Shown here: positions 7,603 through 16,672 of the stretch, one piece after another
Numbering within the stretch: position 1 is the stretch's first letter
How the letters are laid out: every line of letters begins with the position of its first letter
NCBI GenBank assembly: GCA_035628875.1
Contig: DASPIZ010000037.1
Span: 9,807 to 73,806, forward strand
Source of the DNA: Ohtaekwangia sp035628875
GTDB lineage: Bacteria > Bacteroidota > Bacteroidia > Cytophagales > Cyclobacteriaceae
Direction: 5' to 3'
DNA length: 64,000 bases
The notes under the pieces: generated by a model
Database searches by the model: none
What the model was told of the DNA's origin: nothing
Seen by the model: only the letters and a program-made list of their open reading frames with translations
Program-made: the position numbers and the translations under genes

Positions 7603-10521
7603 CTACCCGAAAAGGAATTCGATATCATCTCGCGAAAGATTCTTGACAAAACCTGCATCTTCCTGGATCAGGTCATCTGCAAGCATCTTTTTCTTCTCCT
7701 GGAGCTGCAGAATTTTTTCTTCTACAGTGTCTTTACAGATCATTTTATAGGCAAACACTTTACGGGTTTGGCCGATGCGATGCGCACGGTCAATGGCTTG
7801 TTGTTCTGCGGCGGGATTCCACCATGGATCAACGAGATACACATAATCTGCGACGGTAAGGTTTAGGCCAACACCACCTGCTTTTAAAGAGATGAGAAAA
7901 GCCTTTATACCGGAGTCTTCCTGGAATTTTGTTACTTGTTCTTTTCGTTGCGGAAGCGATGTGCTACCATCGAGGTAACAATAACTAATTCCGTTGTCTT
8001 CAAACTCCTGTTTAATGAGTTGAAGCATTTCTGTGAATTGAGAAAAAATCAGAAATTTATGATCACCGGCATTTTCCTGGAGTTCGCGTGATAATTCTTC
8101 AATCTTAACTGACGTCTTTGTTGTTTCATCGTTTTTATTGACAAGCAATGGATGATCGCAGATCTGCCGGAGACGCAGCAAGCCTTCCAGTACATATACC
8201 CCTGACTTACCGATGCCTTCAGAATCTATTTTCTTTAAAAGTGCATCACGATACATGTCACGGTATTGGTTGTAAACCTTTCGTTGTTCTGCTTCCATCG
8301 TGCACCACAATACGGTGATGGTCTTATCCGGAAGATCCTTGGCAACCTGTTCTTTGGTTCGTCTGAGGGTAAACGGATGGATCATCTTTTTCAGTTGAAT
8401 CGTTTTCTCCTTGCTTCCCTGTTTGTCGATTGGTGTCGCAAATTCACGATTAAAAAATTCACGGTTGCCAAGTAATCCAGGGTTCAGAAAATTAAATTGT
8501 GCGAACAAATCAGATGTGTTATTCTGAACTGGTGTTCCACTCAGGATCATGCGATTGACTGAACGCAATTGCTGTAACGCCTTCGTTACACGCGCGTCGG
8601 GATTTTTGATTGCCTGGCTTTCATCAAGGATAACATATTGCCAGAGAAAAACACGTAATTCATCCAGGTCGTTGCGTACTACCCCATACGTTGTGAGTAT
8701 CAAATCGTATTCTTCAAAATGTGTTTCATTGAATTCGCGTTGAAGGCCGTAGTAAGTATAGTATTTTAGCGAAGGACAAAATTTCTTCAATTCATTTTCC
8801 CAGTTAAAGATCAATGACGTAGGGCATACGACCAACTGGGTGCTTCCCGGATATTTTTCTTTCACATATTGGAGGAAAGAAATTGTCTGTAATGTTTTTC
8901 CCAGACCCATGTCATCGGCAAGGCAACCTCCCCATCCGAGGTCATCAAGCGCCTGAAGCCAGTTGAATCCCGATTGCTGGTAAGGACGAAGGGATGCTTT
9001 AATTTCGTTAGATAGCGGTGTTCTTGAAATGGTATCGAATTCGAGTAGTTTTCTTTTGCGGGTCTCAATCTCCGCCAATGCTTCGCCATCAAGATTCTCG
9101 ACAATATCTTCCAGTAGAGTGTAATGAAGTTTGTTTACTTTCAATACGCCATTGTCTTCTTTTGCCGTGCGGAGAAGCAGGCTGTACTGGCTGATCCATT
9201 CTTCGGGAATGAGTCCAAGCATTCCATCTTCAAGCATGATCGTATCCTGTCGGTTCAGAATCGCCTGACGGATTTCTTTCAGGCTAACCACATGTTCACC
9301 CCATTGTATTTTTACCTTAAGATCAAACCAATCGATGTTGGAAGTGGCTGATATAATAAACTGGGGAACATCTGTTGAGTATCGGAATTTTTTAAGCTGC
9401 GGAAGTCCGTGAAGAGAATAGCCTTCGGCCTGTACCTTTCGCATCATCGTAATGAACCATCCCTTTTTCATCACATCCGAAAAGGGAAGATAATAATACA
9501 AATTATTGCGTTGGTTTACGAACGAAGGATGTAATGTGCGAAGATACTCATACAACTTTATTTCAGTTTCCTTTTGCCGTTGAATGATTTTTACCTCATC
9601 TCCGGATTCGATCACGTCGTGCGTTTCGTTGCCATAATCAACAACGGCTTCATCGTATTCAAATTCGGGCCGGATCATTAAGTTACTTTCATTCAGTTCC
9701 GTGAGCATAACGCGTGGCTGAACTTCAGGAGTGATTAATCTGATCTTTAGTTTTTCGCTTATGTTGACATTGTATTTATCCAGCCATGGCAAAAGGTATT
9801 TCCGAACGATCTCTTTTTTTACCGACAACGGAAAGGTGAGGGGACCATTCTTAAATAGATCCAGAATTGAAATAGCTTCTGCGCTTGGCGGGAGGTACAA
9901 TGTTCCTCCTTTTTCCAAAAGAAAGCCGCCGTACAAATTGATCTTTGATTCTTCACCATCAAGTGTAAGAATCAATTTAATAATGATCATGTCACCTTTG
10001 CGGTTAACGTCGAAACGGATATCAGCAGGTTTTTTGCCTAACGTTAAGGTTTGTTGTTGGGTATTACTGAAACGCCCGGCACGGAGAATAAACAGCTGAG
10101 GCCAATCACTTAACACCGGCCATAGTTTTTCCAGCAGGTCACGGTAATGCCTTCTCAGGTTGATCAGCTCTTTCGAAGATTTGTGTGCCCATGTACCGGT
10201 GGTTGTATTCCGGATAAAGCGGTTGCCAGTGCGAATCATCCAATTGAGGATGTTGTTATCCGAAAACTGGATCAGGTCTTTGTAAAAGGAATCCTCAAGC
10301 GGTTGAAGGTAAGCAAGTCCTTTTTCTGCTTGAATGGAAATTCTTTTGTACTCTTTCGCGGTTCCGTTGGTGAGGATCAGGATGGGCTCAAGGTCAAACC
10401 GGGTAGATTTACCGGAAATAAAGTTGAACAGGAATCCAATTTTATAATTGATTAATGTGCCCTTGGGTAATGTCGGACGAACAGCAACCATGGGAGCGAC
10501 CTTCTCTTCTTCAAACAGCAT
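7603..10521 (-). CDS. SNF2/RapA-type DEAD/DEAH-box helicase
   Basis: 972 residues. The C-terminal half holds the complete Snf2 ATPase core: motif I DDMGLGKT (about residue 540), motif II DESQ, motif III SGTPVQN, motif IV-VI region YLDGSTSLPQR, LISLKAGGVGLNLT and the DPWWNPAAEQQAIDRAHRIGQ signature. The N-terminal 450 residues are the poorly conserved part found in bacterial SNF2 proteins; no SWIM zinc-finger cysteines are visible. It is a predicted ATP-driven DNA translocase that remodels protein-DNA complexes, possibly RNA polymerase. Monocistronic, ATG start. Confidence 0.93.
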   Translation of the reverse strand: MLFEEEKVAPMVAVRPTLPKGTLINYKIGFLFNFISGKSTRFDLEPILILTNGTAKEYKRISIQAEKGLAYLQPLEDSFYKDLIQFSDNNILNWMIRTGNRFIRNTTTGTWAHKSSKELINLRRHYRDLLEKLWPVLSDWPQLFILRAGRFSNTQQQTLTLGKKPADIRFDVNRKGDMIIIKLILTLDGEESKINLYGGFLLEKGGTLYLPPSAEAISILDLFKNGPLTFPLSVKKEIVRKYLLPWLDKYNVNISEKLKIRLITPEVQPRVMLTELNESNLMIRPEFEYDEAVVDYGNETHDVIESGDEVKIIQRQKETEIKLYEYLRTLHPSFVNQRNNLYYYLPFSDVMKKGWFITMMRKVQAEGYSLHGLPQLKKFRYSTDVPQFIISATSNIDWFDLKVKIQWGEHVVSLKEIRQAILNRQDTIMLEDGMLGLIPEEWISQYSLLLRTAKEDNGVLKVNKLHYTLLEDIVENLDGEALAEIETRKRKLLEFDTISRTPLSNEIKASLRPYQQSGFNWLQALDDLGWGGCLADDMGLGKTLQTISFLQYVKEKYPGSTQLVVCPTSLIFNWENELKKFCPSLKYYTYYGLQREFNETHFEEYDLILTTYGVVRNDLDELRVFLWQYVILDESQAIKNPDARVTKALQQLRSVNRMILSGTPVQNNTSDLFAQFNFLNPGLLGNREFFNREFATPIDKQGSKEKTIQLKKMIHPFTLRRTKEQVAKDLPDKTITVLWCTMEAEQRKVYNQYRDMYRDALLKKIDSEGIGKSGVYVLEGLLRLRQICDHPLLVNKNDETTKTSVKIEELSRELQENAGDHKFLIFSQFTEMLQLIKQEFEDNGISYCYLDGSTSLPQRKEQVTKFQEDSGIKAFLISLKAGGVGLNLTVADYVYLVDPWWNPAAEQQAIDRAHRIGQTRKVFAYKMICKDTVEEKILQLQEKKKMLADDLIQEDAGFVKNLSRDDIEFLFG

Positions 10522-10711
10522 GCTTCAAACAGATGAGTGTATAACTTGGCGCAATATACAATTGAACAGCTAAACGATTTGTGAGTGCGTCAGAATCGTT
10601 TTCAATCGCTGTTCTTTGTGTTAAAATTCAGTTTCTTCAGCAGAAGATATTTTATTGGTAGCCAGTGCGTTGTAAGGGCAATAACAACTGCAACTTTAAG
10701 AACAGTAGGAA

Positions 10712-12406
10712 CTATTTTTTATCGCTTTCGCGGATGGCTTTAAACTCTGAACCAGCTTTCCATGTGGGCCATTTTTTTTGAAAGGCCAGCGTTTTCCCAA
10801 CCTGGAAGAGTAAACGGAGATCATCAACACCACCTTCAAAATTCATTCTCGTGGTATCATATTCATCAGATGGTTGATGATAATATTTTTGAGTGTAGGT
10901 CTCTTTCAGTTGATTGCCATAATTAGCATCCTTACCAATAAAGTCAGAACCTGTGGATAGATACAAGGCAGGAACGCCAACCTTCGCGAAATTGAAATGA
11001 TCCGAACGGAAATAGTATCCGCGTTCTGGTGTAGTTTCACCCTTAACGACCCGACTCAAAAGCGCGGCTTCAGTCTCCAAATATTCTTCCAATTCCGACT
11101 GACCTCTTCCAACGACAACAATGTCTTTCATTGGACCATAGGGATTAATGCCATCCATATTGATGTTGGCGACCGTTTTCTCCAGGGGATATATCGGATT
11201 GGCCGCGTAATATGCTGAACCCCACAGACCTTGTTCTTCTGCTGTAACAGCCAGAAATACGACGGAGCGGTGTGGCGGATTTTTAAGATTTTTAAAAGCT
11301 TTGGCGACTACAAGTAATCCAGCGGTTCCTGAAGCATTGTCAAAAGCTCCGTTATAGATACTGTCACCTTCGGCGTCGGGTTTTCCGATTCCAAGATGAT
11401 CCCAGTGGGCGGAATAGATGATGTATTCATCAGGCCTTTCACTTCCTTTTATCATGGCGACTACATTGTGCGATGTATCGTATCGCGTATCCACTTTCAT
11501 GGATGTGGTTACCTGCATGTCGAGACTGTAACCTGTGAAGTCTCGTTGGCGTGCTTTTGTTTGCTGATCATTAAAATCCAATCCATTAAGCCTAAAAAGT
11601 TTTTCAACAGCAGGTTTGGTGATCCACCCCACGCCTTCGCAAAAAGGTATGTTCTTACCGCGGTTATCCAGGTATAGGTGCGCACTGTTCCAGCTATTTT
11701 GCAAGACTGCAAATGGATATCCTGCCGGAACGGTATTGTGAATGACAAAACATCCTTTAGCACCCTGTCGTGCTGCTTCCTCGTACTTGTACGTCCACCG
11801 GCCATAATAAGTCATGGTATTGCCCTTGAAGTGTGTTGAATCATCACTACCGAATCCGGGATCGTTCACAAGTACAAGAACGATTTTATTTTTTACGTCA
11901 AGGTTCGCATAGTCATTCCAATTGTATTCGGGAGCCACGATACCAAATCCGGCGAAAACCACATCTTCATGAGTCCACGTCATCACAGAATCTGTGCGTT
12001 CGGTATTAATAATGTAATCGTGAAAGCCACGAAGGGAGATTTGTCCCTTGGTACTTGTGAAGGTCATGGTGGTATCTGCCGTGGGTGTGATTTCCACCAT
12101 GGGTACTTGCTGTAAAAACGAATCGCCATTACCTGGTGCAAGTCCCAGTATCCTGAATTGTTCCTGCAGGTATGTTATTGTTTTTTGCTCACCTTTCGTA
12201 AAAGGTTTCCTGCCTTCAAATTCATCAGAAGCCAGCATGCTTACATGTTGTTCGAGGTCGTCCTGGGTTATAGTACTTAAACCATCATCGTGCTCAATTT
12301 TCGCCGGATTGCAACTCAAAAGAAATGACATACTCAGGAAAAAAGGGATGTGACCCGGCAACGTGGTAAATGCAAAAGCCTTAATTAGCAGACTATTCAT
12401 ATTCAT
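10712..12406 (-). CDS. M28-family metallopeptidase lipoprotein with PA domain
   Basis: 564 residues from ATG 12406; the longer frame begins with TTG at 12418. Lipoprotein signal FFLSMSFLLSC. A protease-associated domain is inserted around residues 125-250 (VVFAGFGIVAPEYNWNDYANLDVKNK...). The two-zinc aminopeptidase domain shows all expected ligands: H334 and D336 in SAHWDHLG, D356 in GAFDNASGTAG, E390/E391 in TAEEQG, a later Asp in NMDGIN and a His in SDHFNFAKVG. It should cleave N-terminal residues from peptides outside the inner membrane. Monocistronic. Confidence 0.92.
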   Translation of the reverse strand: MNMNSLLIKAFAFTTLPGHIPFFLSMSFLLSCNPAKIEHDDGLSTITQDDLEQHVSMLASDEFEGRKPFTKGEQKTITYLQEQFRILGLAPGNGDSFLQQVPMVEITPTADTTMTFTSTKGQISLRGFHDYIINTERTDSVMTWTHEDVVFAGFGIVAPEYNWNDYANLDVKNKIVLVLVNDPGFGSDDSTHFKGNTMTYYGRWTYKYEEAARQGAKGCFVIHNTVPAGYPFAVLQNSWNSAHLYLDNRGKNIPFCEGVGWITKPAVEKLFRLNGLDFNDQQTKARQRDFTGYSLDMQVTTSMKVDTRYDTSHNVVAMIKGSERPDEYIIYSAHWDHLGIGKPDAEGDSIYNGAFDNASGTAGLLVVAKAFKNLKNPPHRSVVFLAVTAEEQGLWGSAYYAANPIYPLEKTVANINMDGINPYGPMKDIVVVGRGQSELEEYLETEAALLSRVVKGETTPERGYYFRSDHFNFAKVGVPALYLSTGSDFIGKDANYGNQLKETYTQKYYHQPSDEYDTTRMNFEGGVDDLRLLFQVGKTLAFQKKWPTWKAGSEFKAIRESDKK

Positions 12407-12532
12407 GTAAGAATTCAAAAATAATCATTATCCAAAGAATACCAATGTTGGCTTCCTTGTGCCATTGGTGGAATTTTCTTCAAAAAGGTATGGTTAGTTA
12501 GTAAAATATGGGATGATCTCACTTTCGCTTGC

Positions 12533-12540
12533 TATTTTTG
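12533..12540 (+). promoter_or_regulatory. Bacteroidetes -7 box before the GMC unit
   Basis: TATTTTTG matches TAnnTTTG exactly and lies 37 bases before the ATG at 12578, which fits a short leader. The same octamer occurs at 23326 and 25677. A clear -33 TTTG was not found. Confidence 0.5.
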
Positions 12541-12577
12541 TTTCCTTGAAGTAAATGAACGAACCTAAATCAACCAG

Positions 12578-13126
12578 ATGAACAGACGATTAGCACTAAA
12601 ACAATTGGGATTGGTGTCGGCGGCCGCAGTGCTTTTACCTACGTGCATCGGTGACCCCAAAAAGGTAACGATCGCATTGAACAATCTTCAAATTACGTCA
12701 GATGAGGAAATACTTCTGGGTGATATCGCCGACGTAATGATTCCCGCTACAAAAACGCCAGGAGCACGTGCTGTCGGAGCACATTTATTCACACTGGTGA
12801 TGGTCGATGATTGCCTTCCAAAAGAGCAACAGGAGAAATATTTAAAGGGAATGCGATCCTTCGAAAAATCGTTAAAGAATTTAACAGGAAAATCATTTTC
12901 GGATTCGTCTGCGGAACAGCGATTGTTGCAGTTCACATTGTTCGAACAGAAATTGGAAAGTTTACCTGTGGAGATCAAAACGTTCTACTCAACAACTAAA
13001 CACTATATCACGCAGGGTTATCTCGCATCTCAATATTTCATGACTGAGGTAAAACCTTACCAATTAATCCCCGGTCCTGATTTTAGGGGCTGTGTACCTG
13101 TAGCAAACAATAAGACGGTAATCTGA
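12578..13126 (+). CDS. Gluconate 2-dehydrogenase subunit 3 family protein
   Basis: 182 residues. The N terminus has a twin-arginine signal (NRRLALKQLGLVSAAAVLLPTC), so it is exported folded, perhaps as a lipoprotein at the Cys. Body pattern LLGDIADVMIPATKTPGARAVG is typical of the small subunit of membrane gluconate-dehydrogenase-type enzymes. It partners with the GMC oxidoreductase encoded next: stop and start overlap (TGATG), which argues for stoichiometric synthesis. The small subunit carries the Tat signal for the complex, as known for the family; the large subunit here shows no signal. No cytochrome c subunit is encoded nearby. Confidence 0.88.
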   Translation: MNRRLALKQLGLVSAAAVLLPTCIGDPKKVTIALNNLQITSDEEILLGDIADVMIPATKTPGARAVGAHLFTLVMVDDCLPKEQQEKYLKGMRSFEKSLKNLTGKSFSDSSAEQRLLQFTLFEQKLESLPVEIKTFYSTTKHYITQGYLASQYFMTEVKPYQLIPGPDFRGCVPVANNKTVI

Positions 13127-14832
13127 TGGCAAATTTAAATATCGATAATAAGAAAGAACGCACCTTCGATGCTATTGTCATTGGTTCGGGAATAAGTGGT
13201 GGTTGGTCAGCGAAAGAGTTAACAGAGCGCGGATTAAAAACGCTGGTACTTGAACGCGGTCGCGATGTGAAACACAATGTCGACTACCCGACCACCAACA
13301 TGATGCCGTGGGAATTTAAGCATCGCGGACAAATCCCACAGGAAATAGTCGAGGCGAACCCTGTAATAAGTCGTTGTTATGCATTCCGAGAAGATGCCAT
13401 GCATTTTTTTGTAAAAGACAACGATCACCCCTATACGCAGGAAAAACCTTTTGATTGGATACGCGGGTACCAGGTGGGCGGTAAATCACTTTTATGGGCA
13501 AGGCAGGTACAGCGCTGGAGTGATTTCGATTTTGAAGGACCGGCACGCGATGGTTTTGCTGTCGACTGGCCCATCCGTTATAAAGACCTGGCACCGTGGT
13601 ACAGCCATGTTGAAAAATTTGCCGGTATATCCGGAAACAAAGACGGCATTCCGGAACTTCCGGATGGGGAGTTTCTCCCGGCTTATGAATTAACCTGTGT
13701 TGAAAAACACTTTCAGGAGCAGGTATCCAAACATTTTAAAAACCGACATGTAATTTCAGCACGTTGTGCTCATATTTCCCAGCCCCAGCCCATACATTTG
13801 GAACAAGGGAGGGCGCAATGTCAGAGCCGTACATTGTGTCAGCGTGGATGTCCTTTCGGTGGATATTTCAGCAGCAATTCTTCAACCTTACCATGGGCAG
13901 CGAAAACAGGTAACCTTACGTTGCGACCAAATTCGGTGGTGCATTCAATTTTGTATGATGAGGTGAAAGGAAAAGCATCGGGTGTTCTGGTGATCGACGC
14001 GACTACAAAAGAAGCTGTTGAATACTATGCACCGGTTATTTTTGTTAATGCCAGTGCATTTCATACCAATACGATTCTGTTGAACTCCAGGTCGAATCGT
14101 TTTCCGAATGGGTTGGGAAACGATAATGGATTGTTAGGGAAATACGTTGCATTCCATAATTACAGGGCACGCGTGTCTGCCGAATACGATGGGTTTAAAG
14201 ATTTAACCACAGAAGGTAAGCGCCCTACCTCCGCTTACATACCACGCTTTCGCAATGTGTATAAGCAGGAAACAGATTTCCTTCGTGGATACGCTGCTGG
14301 TTTTGGCGGAGGTCGTTACGATGAGCAGGATCATGGAGGTATCGGCCATGCGCTTAAGGATAAACTGGCACAATCCAAACTTGGGCCATGGCGCGTGGGA
14401 TCGCACATGATGGGAGAGACGCTGCCAAAAGAAAAGAGCACCCTTACGTTAGATGAGACACAGAAAGATGCCTGGGGTGTTCCACTTTTAAAGATCGATA
14501 TCGCATATGATGATAACGATGAGAAAATGATCTCCGACTATTTTGAACAGCTCACAGAGATGTTCACCAAAGCAGGATTCTCAAATATTAAAACCGCAGA
14601 CTCAAAACAAGCTCCCGGACTTGATATCCATGAAATGGGTGGTGTTCGTATGGGCCATGATCCGAAAACTTCATTATTGAATAAATGGAATCAGCTACAT
14701 GCATGTAAAAATGTATTTGTAACCGATGGTGCATGCATGACTTCGACGTCAACACAAAATCCTTCGTTAACATATATGGCGTTAAGTGCACGCGCGGTGG
14801 ATTATGCAGCCAGTGAGAAAATGTTTAAGTAG
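13126..14832 (+). CDS. GMC-family FAD oxidoreductase (dehydrogenase large subunit)
   Basis: 568 residues. FAD-binding Rossmann motif VIGSGISGGWSAKEL near residue 18, followed by LVLERG. The middle has the GMC substrate region with GGKSLLWARQVQRW. The C-terminal GMC signature contains HEMGGVRMG and TSTSTQNPSLTYMAL, placing the conserved His and Asn of the active site. The polar cofactor end and the Cys-containing CQRGCPFGGYFSSN segment are typical of the gluconate/sorbose-dehydrogenase branch. It should oxidise a sugar or alcohol in the periplasm, exported by its Tat partner upstream. Substrate not readable. Confidence 0.92.
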   Translation: MANLNIDNKKERTFDAIVIGSGISGGWSAKELTERGLKTLVLERGRDVKHNVDYPTTNMMPWEFKHRGQIPQEIVEANPVISRCYAFREDAMHFFVKDNDHPYTQEKPFDWIRGYQVGGKSLLWARQVQRWSDFDFEGPARDGFAVDWPIRYKDLAPWYSHVEKFAGISGNKDGIPELPDGEFLPAYELTCVEKHFQEQVSKHFKNRHVISARCAHISQPQPIHLEQGRAQCQSRTLCQRGCPFGGYFSSNSSTLPWAAKTGNLTLRPNSVVHSILYDEVKGKASGVLVIDATTKEAVEYYAPVIFVNASAFHTNTILLNSRSNRFPNGLGNDNGLLGKYVAFHNYRARVSAEYDGFKDLTTEGKRPTSAYIPRFRNVYKQETDFLRGYAAGFGGGRYDEQDHGGIGHALKDKLAQSKLGPWRVGSHMMGETLPKEKSTLTLDETQKDAWGVPLLKIDIAYDDNDEKMISDYFEQLTEMFTKAGFSNIKTADSKQAPGLDIHEMGGVRMGHDPKTSLLNKWNQLHACKNVFVTDGACMTSTSTQNPSLTYMALSARAVDYAASEKMFK

Positions 14833-14863
14833 TTTCGTCGACCTTATTGGATTTTTTAGAACA

Positions 14864-15077
14864 GCTTCAGGCTACAGGTTGCAAGCTGCTAGTTGTGTTG
14901 GGAAAGCTAAATGGCTTTTCGAAAAGCTGTGAGTTACGAGCTTCGAGCTGCGAGTTTGTTTGATTTGTAACGTATTGGTTTTTCGAAACAGAGAATGATA
15001 AATTAACCAGTCATCAAACTTAAAACTTAAAACGTCCAACATCAAACCGCTTTCGAAAGCGCTTCGTTTTGATAAAC
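14864..15077. repeat. Heptad-periodic intergenic repeat, block e
   Basis: GCTTCAG GCTACAG GTTGCAA GCTGCTA, then TTTTCGAAAAG, then GAGTTAC GAGCTTC GAGCTGC GAGTTTG, then an AAACTTA/AAACGTC run, then GCTTTCGAAAGC followed by GCTTCGTTTTG. Modules 1 to 4 are in the same order and orientation as at 7334; the TTGAACC module is missing. It fills the convergent spacer after the GMC gene. Confidence 0.7.
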
Positions 15078-15080
15078 AAA

Positions 15081-15108
15081 AAAAGAGGAGCAAAGTTGCT
15101 CCTCTTTT
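15081..15108. terminator. Bidirectional intrinsic terminator
   Basis: AAAAGAGGAGCAA (15081-15093) and TTGCTCCTCTTTT (15096-15108) form a perfect 13-bp stem with a 2-base gap. It ends in a T-run on the plus strand and is preceded by an A-run, so it can stop transcription from both the GMC gene and the converging DUF4397 gene. Confidence 0.85.
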
Positions 15109-15124
15109 GTTTAAATGGGTGTGC

Positions 15125-15841
15125 TTAGTTTACGAGTACTTCGGCGCTAAGGGCTTTATCCGGTGATTCTGAATTTTGATATCCTCTTAAAACAATCGTG
15201 TAGTAATATCCTGCGTTTAGCTTAATGTCCGGTACATTTAAAGTATTGTCACCGTTAGTACCAATTTCAAAATCATATTCCTTTGCGTCAACTTCAATGA
15301 ATTCTGAAGCTTCCTTAAAGGAATGGTCTTCAAACAACGCGTTTGTCTCGCCTGTTACCTGCACTTCACTGTTTTCACTGTCTGGTGACAGGTTAACAAA
15401 GCGAAGTCGTGCCTTTCCTTCAGCCGGGGCGTTGGCGCTGTCCTTCAGAAATAAAATTTCTGCCTGCTGGTAGTCATCCACTACAAAGATGGAATATGTT
15501 TTGTTTTCGTCCAGCGTAACCGTTGTATCGATCACTACGTTGCTTGCACCAAACGGCCCAATCTTTAAATTGCGTTCGCCGGTGTAAAACCGGAGGTAAC
15601 CCGTGTGGTCTTTATAGTCGAACGAGCTTGAATTGATCACGCGCCCGTCAACTGTAATATTCAGACCTGGCGCATCAGGCGACGCCTGGTACAGCGATAC
15701 GTAAGCAACCGGAATAGCGTGGATATCGCCATCATCATCGTCAAGACATCCTGACATAAATGTAAGCGATAAAATAGCCAATACACTAACCATTCCCGTA
15801 TGGAATAATCTACTATAATTCTTCTTTCTACTACTGTTCAT
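15125..15841 (-). CDS. DUF4397-domain lipoprotein
   Basis: 238 residues with a lipoprotein signal ending FMSGC. The mature part has the DUF4397 pattern twice: AYVSLYQASPDAPGLNITVDG and later RLRFVNLSPDSENSEVQV, each followed by the strands of an Ig-like fold (GYLRFYTGERNLKI; YDFEIGTNGDN). Function is unknown; surface or periplasmic structural role is usual. The gene has a clear ribosome-binding site (AAAGGAG, about eight bases before the ATG), which is unusual in this window. Confidence 0.88.
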   Translation of the reverse strand: MNSSRKKNYSRLFHTGMVSVLAILSLTFMSGCLDDDDGDIHAIPVAYVSLYQASPDAPGLNITVDGRVINSSSFDYKDHTGYLRFYTGERNLKIGPFGASNVVIDTTVTLDENKTYSIFVVDDYQQAEILFLKDSANAPAEGKARLRFVNLSPDSENSEVQVTGETNALFEDHSFKEASEFIEVDAKEYDFEIGTNGDNTLNVPDIKLNAGYYYTIVLRGYQNSESPDKALSAEVLVN

Positions 15842-16051
15842 CTTTTTCTCCTTTCTTGTTATACAAAATGTTAACGGAATTTTTGTTTATATATTTTAGA
15901 CAAACACTGTTTGAAAAAAGTTGTACAGGGGCAAAAAAAAATATTACACGGCGAATCCTTAAAAGCAAAATTAGACACAATCTTTAGATGGATGGAACTT
16001 TTTTAGTCATGAAGGTGTCACCGTGTCGAAAGGGGTGAAGAAGCAATTGCG

Positions 16052-16669
16052 TTATAGATGGAGGTGGAGCATGTTGCTTTGGATTACGTGCCCTCCACTG
16101 GCGAGCAATTCCGCTTTTACTTTGTCAAATCCGACGGGATCTATCGCGCGTGTCGCATCTTCGACGATGTATGTCTCGAAATTTTCTTTGCGGGCATCTT
16201 TTGCAGTATAGAAAACACAATAATCGGCTGCGAGTCCACATACGAATAATTTGTTCACGCCGCGTTCACGGAGGTATCCTGCCAATCCTGTTGATTTTTT
16301 ATATCCATTATCATAGAAGCCACTGTAACTGTCAATCTCTGGATCCATTCCTTTTCTGAATATCGTCTCCACTTTATTCATATGGAGATGGTGATGGAAT
16401 GAAGCGCCGCGCGAACCCTGAATACAATGATCCGGCCATAGCACCTGATCCAATCCGTGAAGATCAATTTGTTCAAATGGTTTTTTTTCCGCGTGACTTG
16501 AAGCAAAACTTTTATGACCCGCTGGATGCCAATCCTGTGTAGCCACAACGAGTGGAAAGGATTCCTGAAGTGTATTAACGAGTGGAATGATGGCATCTCC
16601 GGATGCCACAGGAAGGCTACCACCTGGAATGAAATCGTACTGGATGTCAACAAGGATCAGGGCGTGCAT
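16052..16669 (-). CDS. pncA: Nicotinamidase
   Basis: 205 residues, isochorismatase-like fold. The catalytic triad is visible as D8 (LVDIQYDF), K106 (IFRKGMDPE) and C151 (AADYCVF). Metal ligands are D46 and H48 (TQDWHPAGH) and H81 (WPDHCIQGS). It hydrolyses nicotinamide to nicotinate and ammonia for NAD salvage in the cytoplasm. It lies three bases after pncB, whose product uses the nicotinate, so the pair forms one operon. Confidence 0.95.
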   Translation of the reverse strand: MHALILVDIQYDFIPGGSLPVASGDAIIPLVNTLQESFPLVVATQDWHPAGHKSFASSHAEKKPFEQIDLHGLDQVLWPDHCIQGSRGASFHHHLHMNKVETIFRKGMDPEIDSYSGFYDNGYKKSTGLAGYLRERGVNKLFVCGLAADYCVFYTAKDARKENFETYIVEDATRAIDPVGFDKVKAELLASGGHVIQSNMLHLHL

Positions 16670-16672
16670 ACG

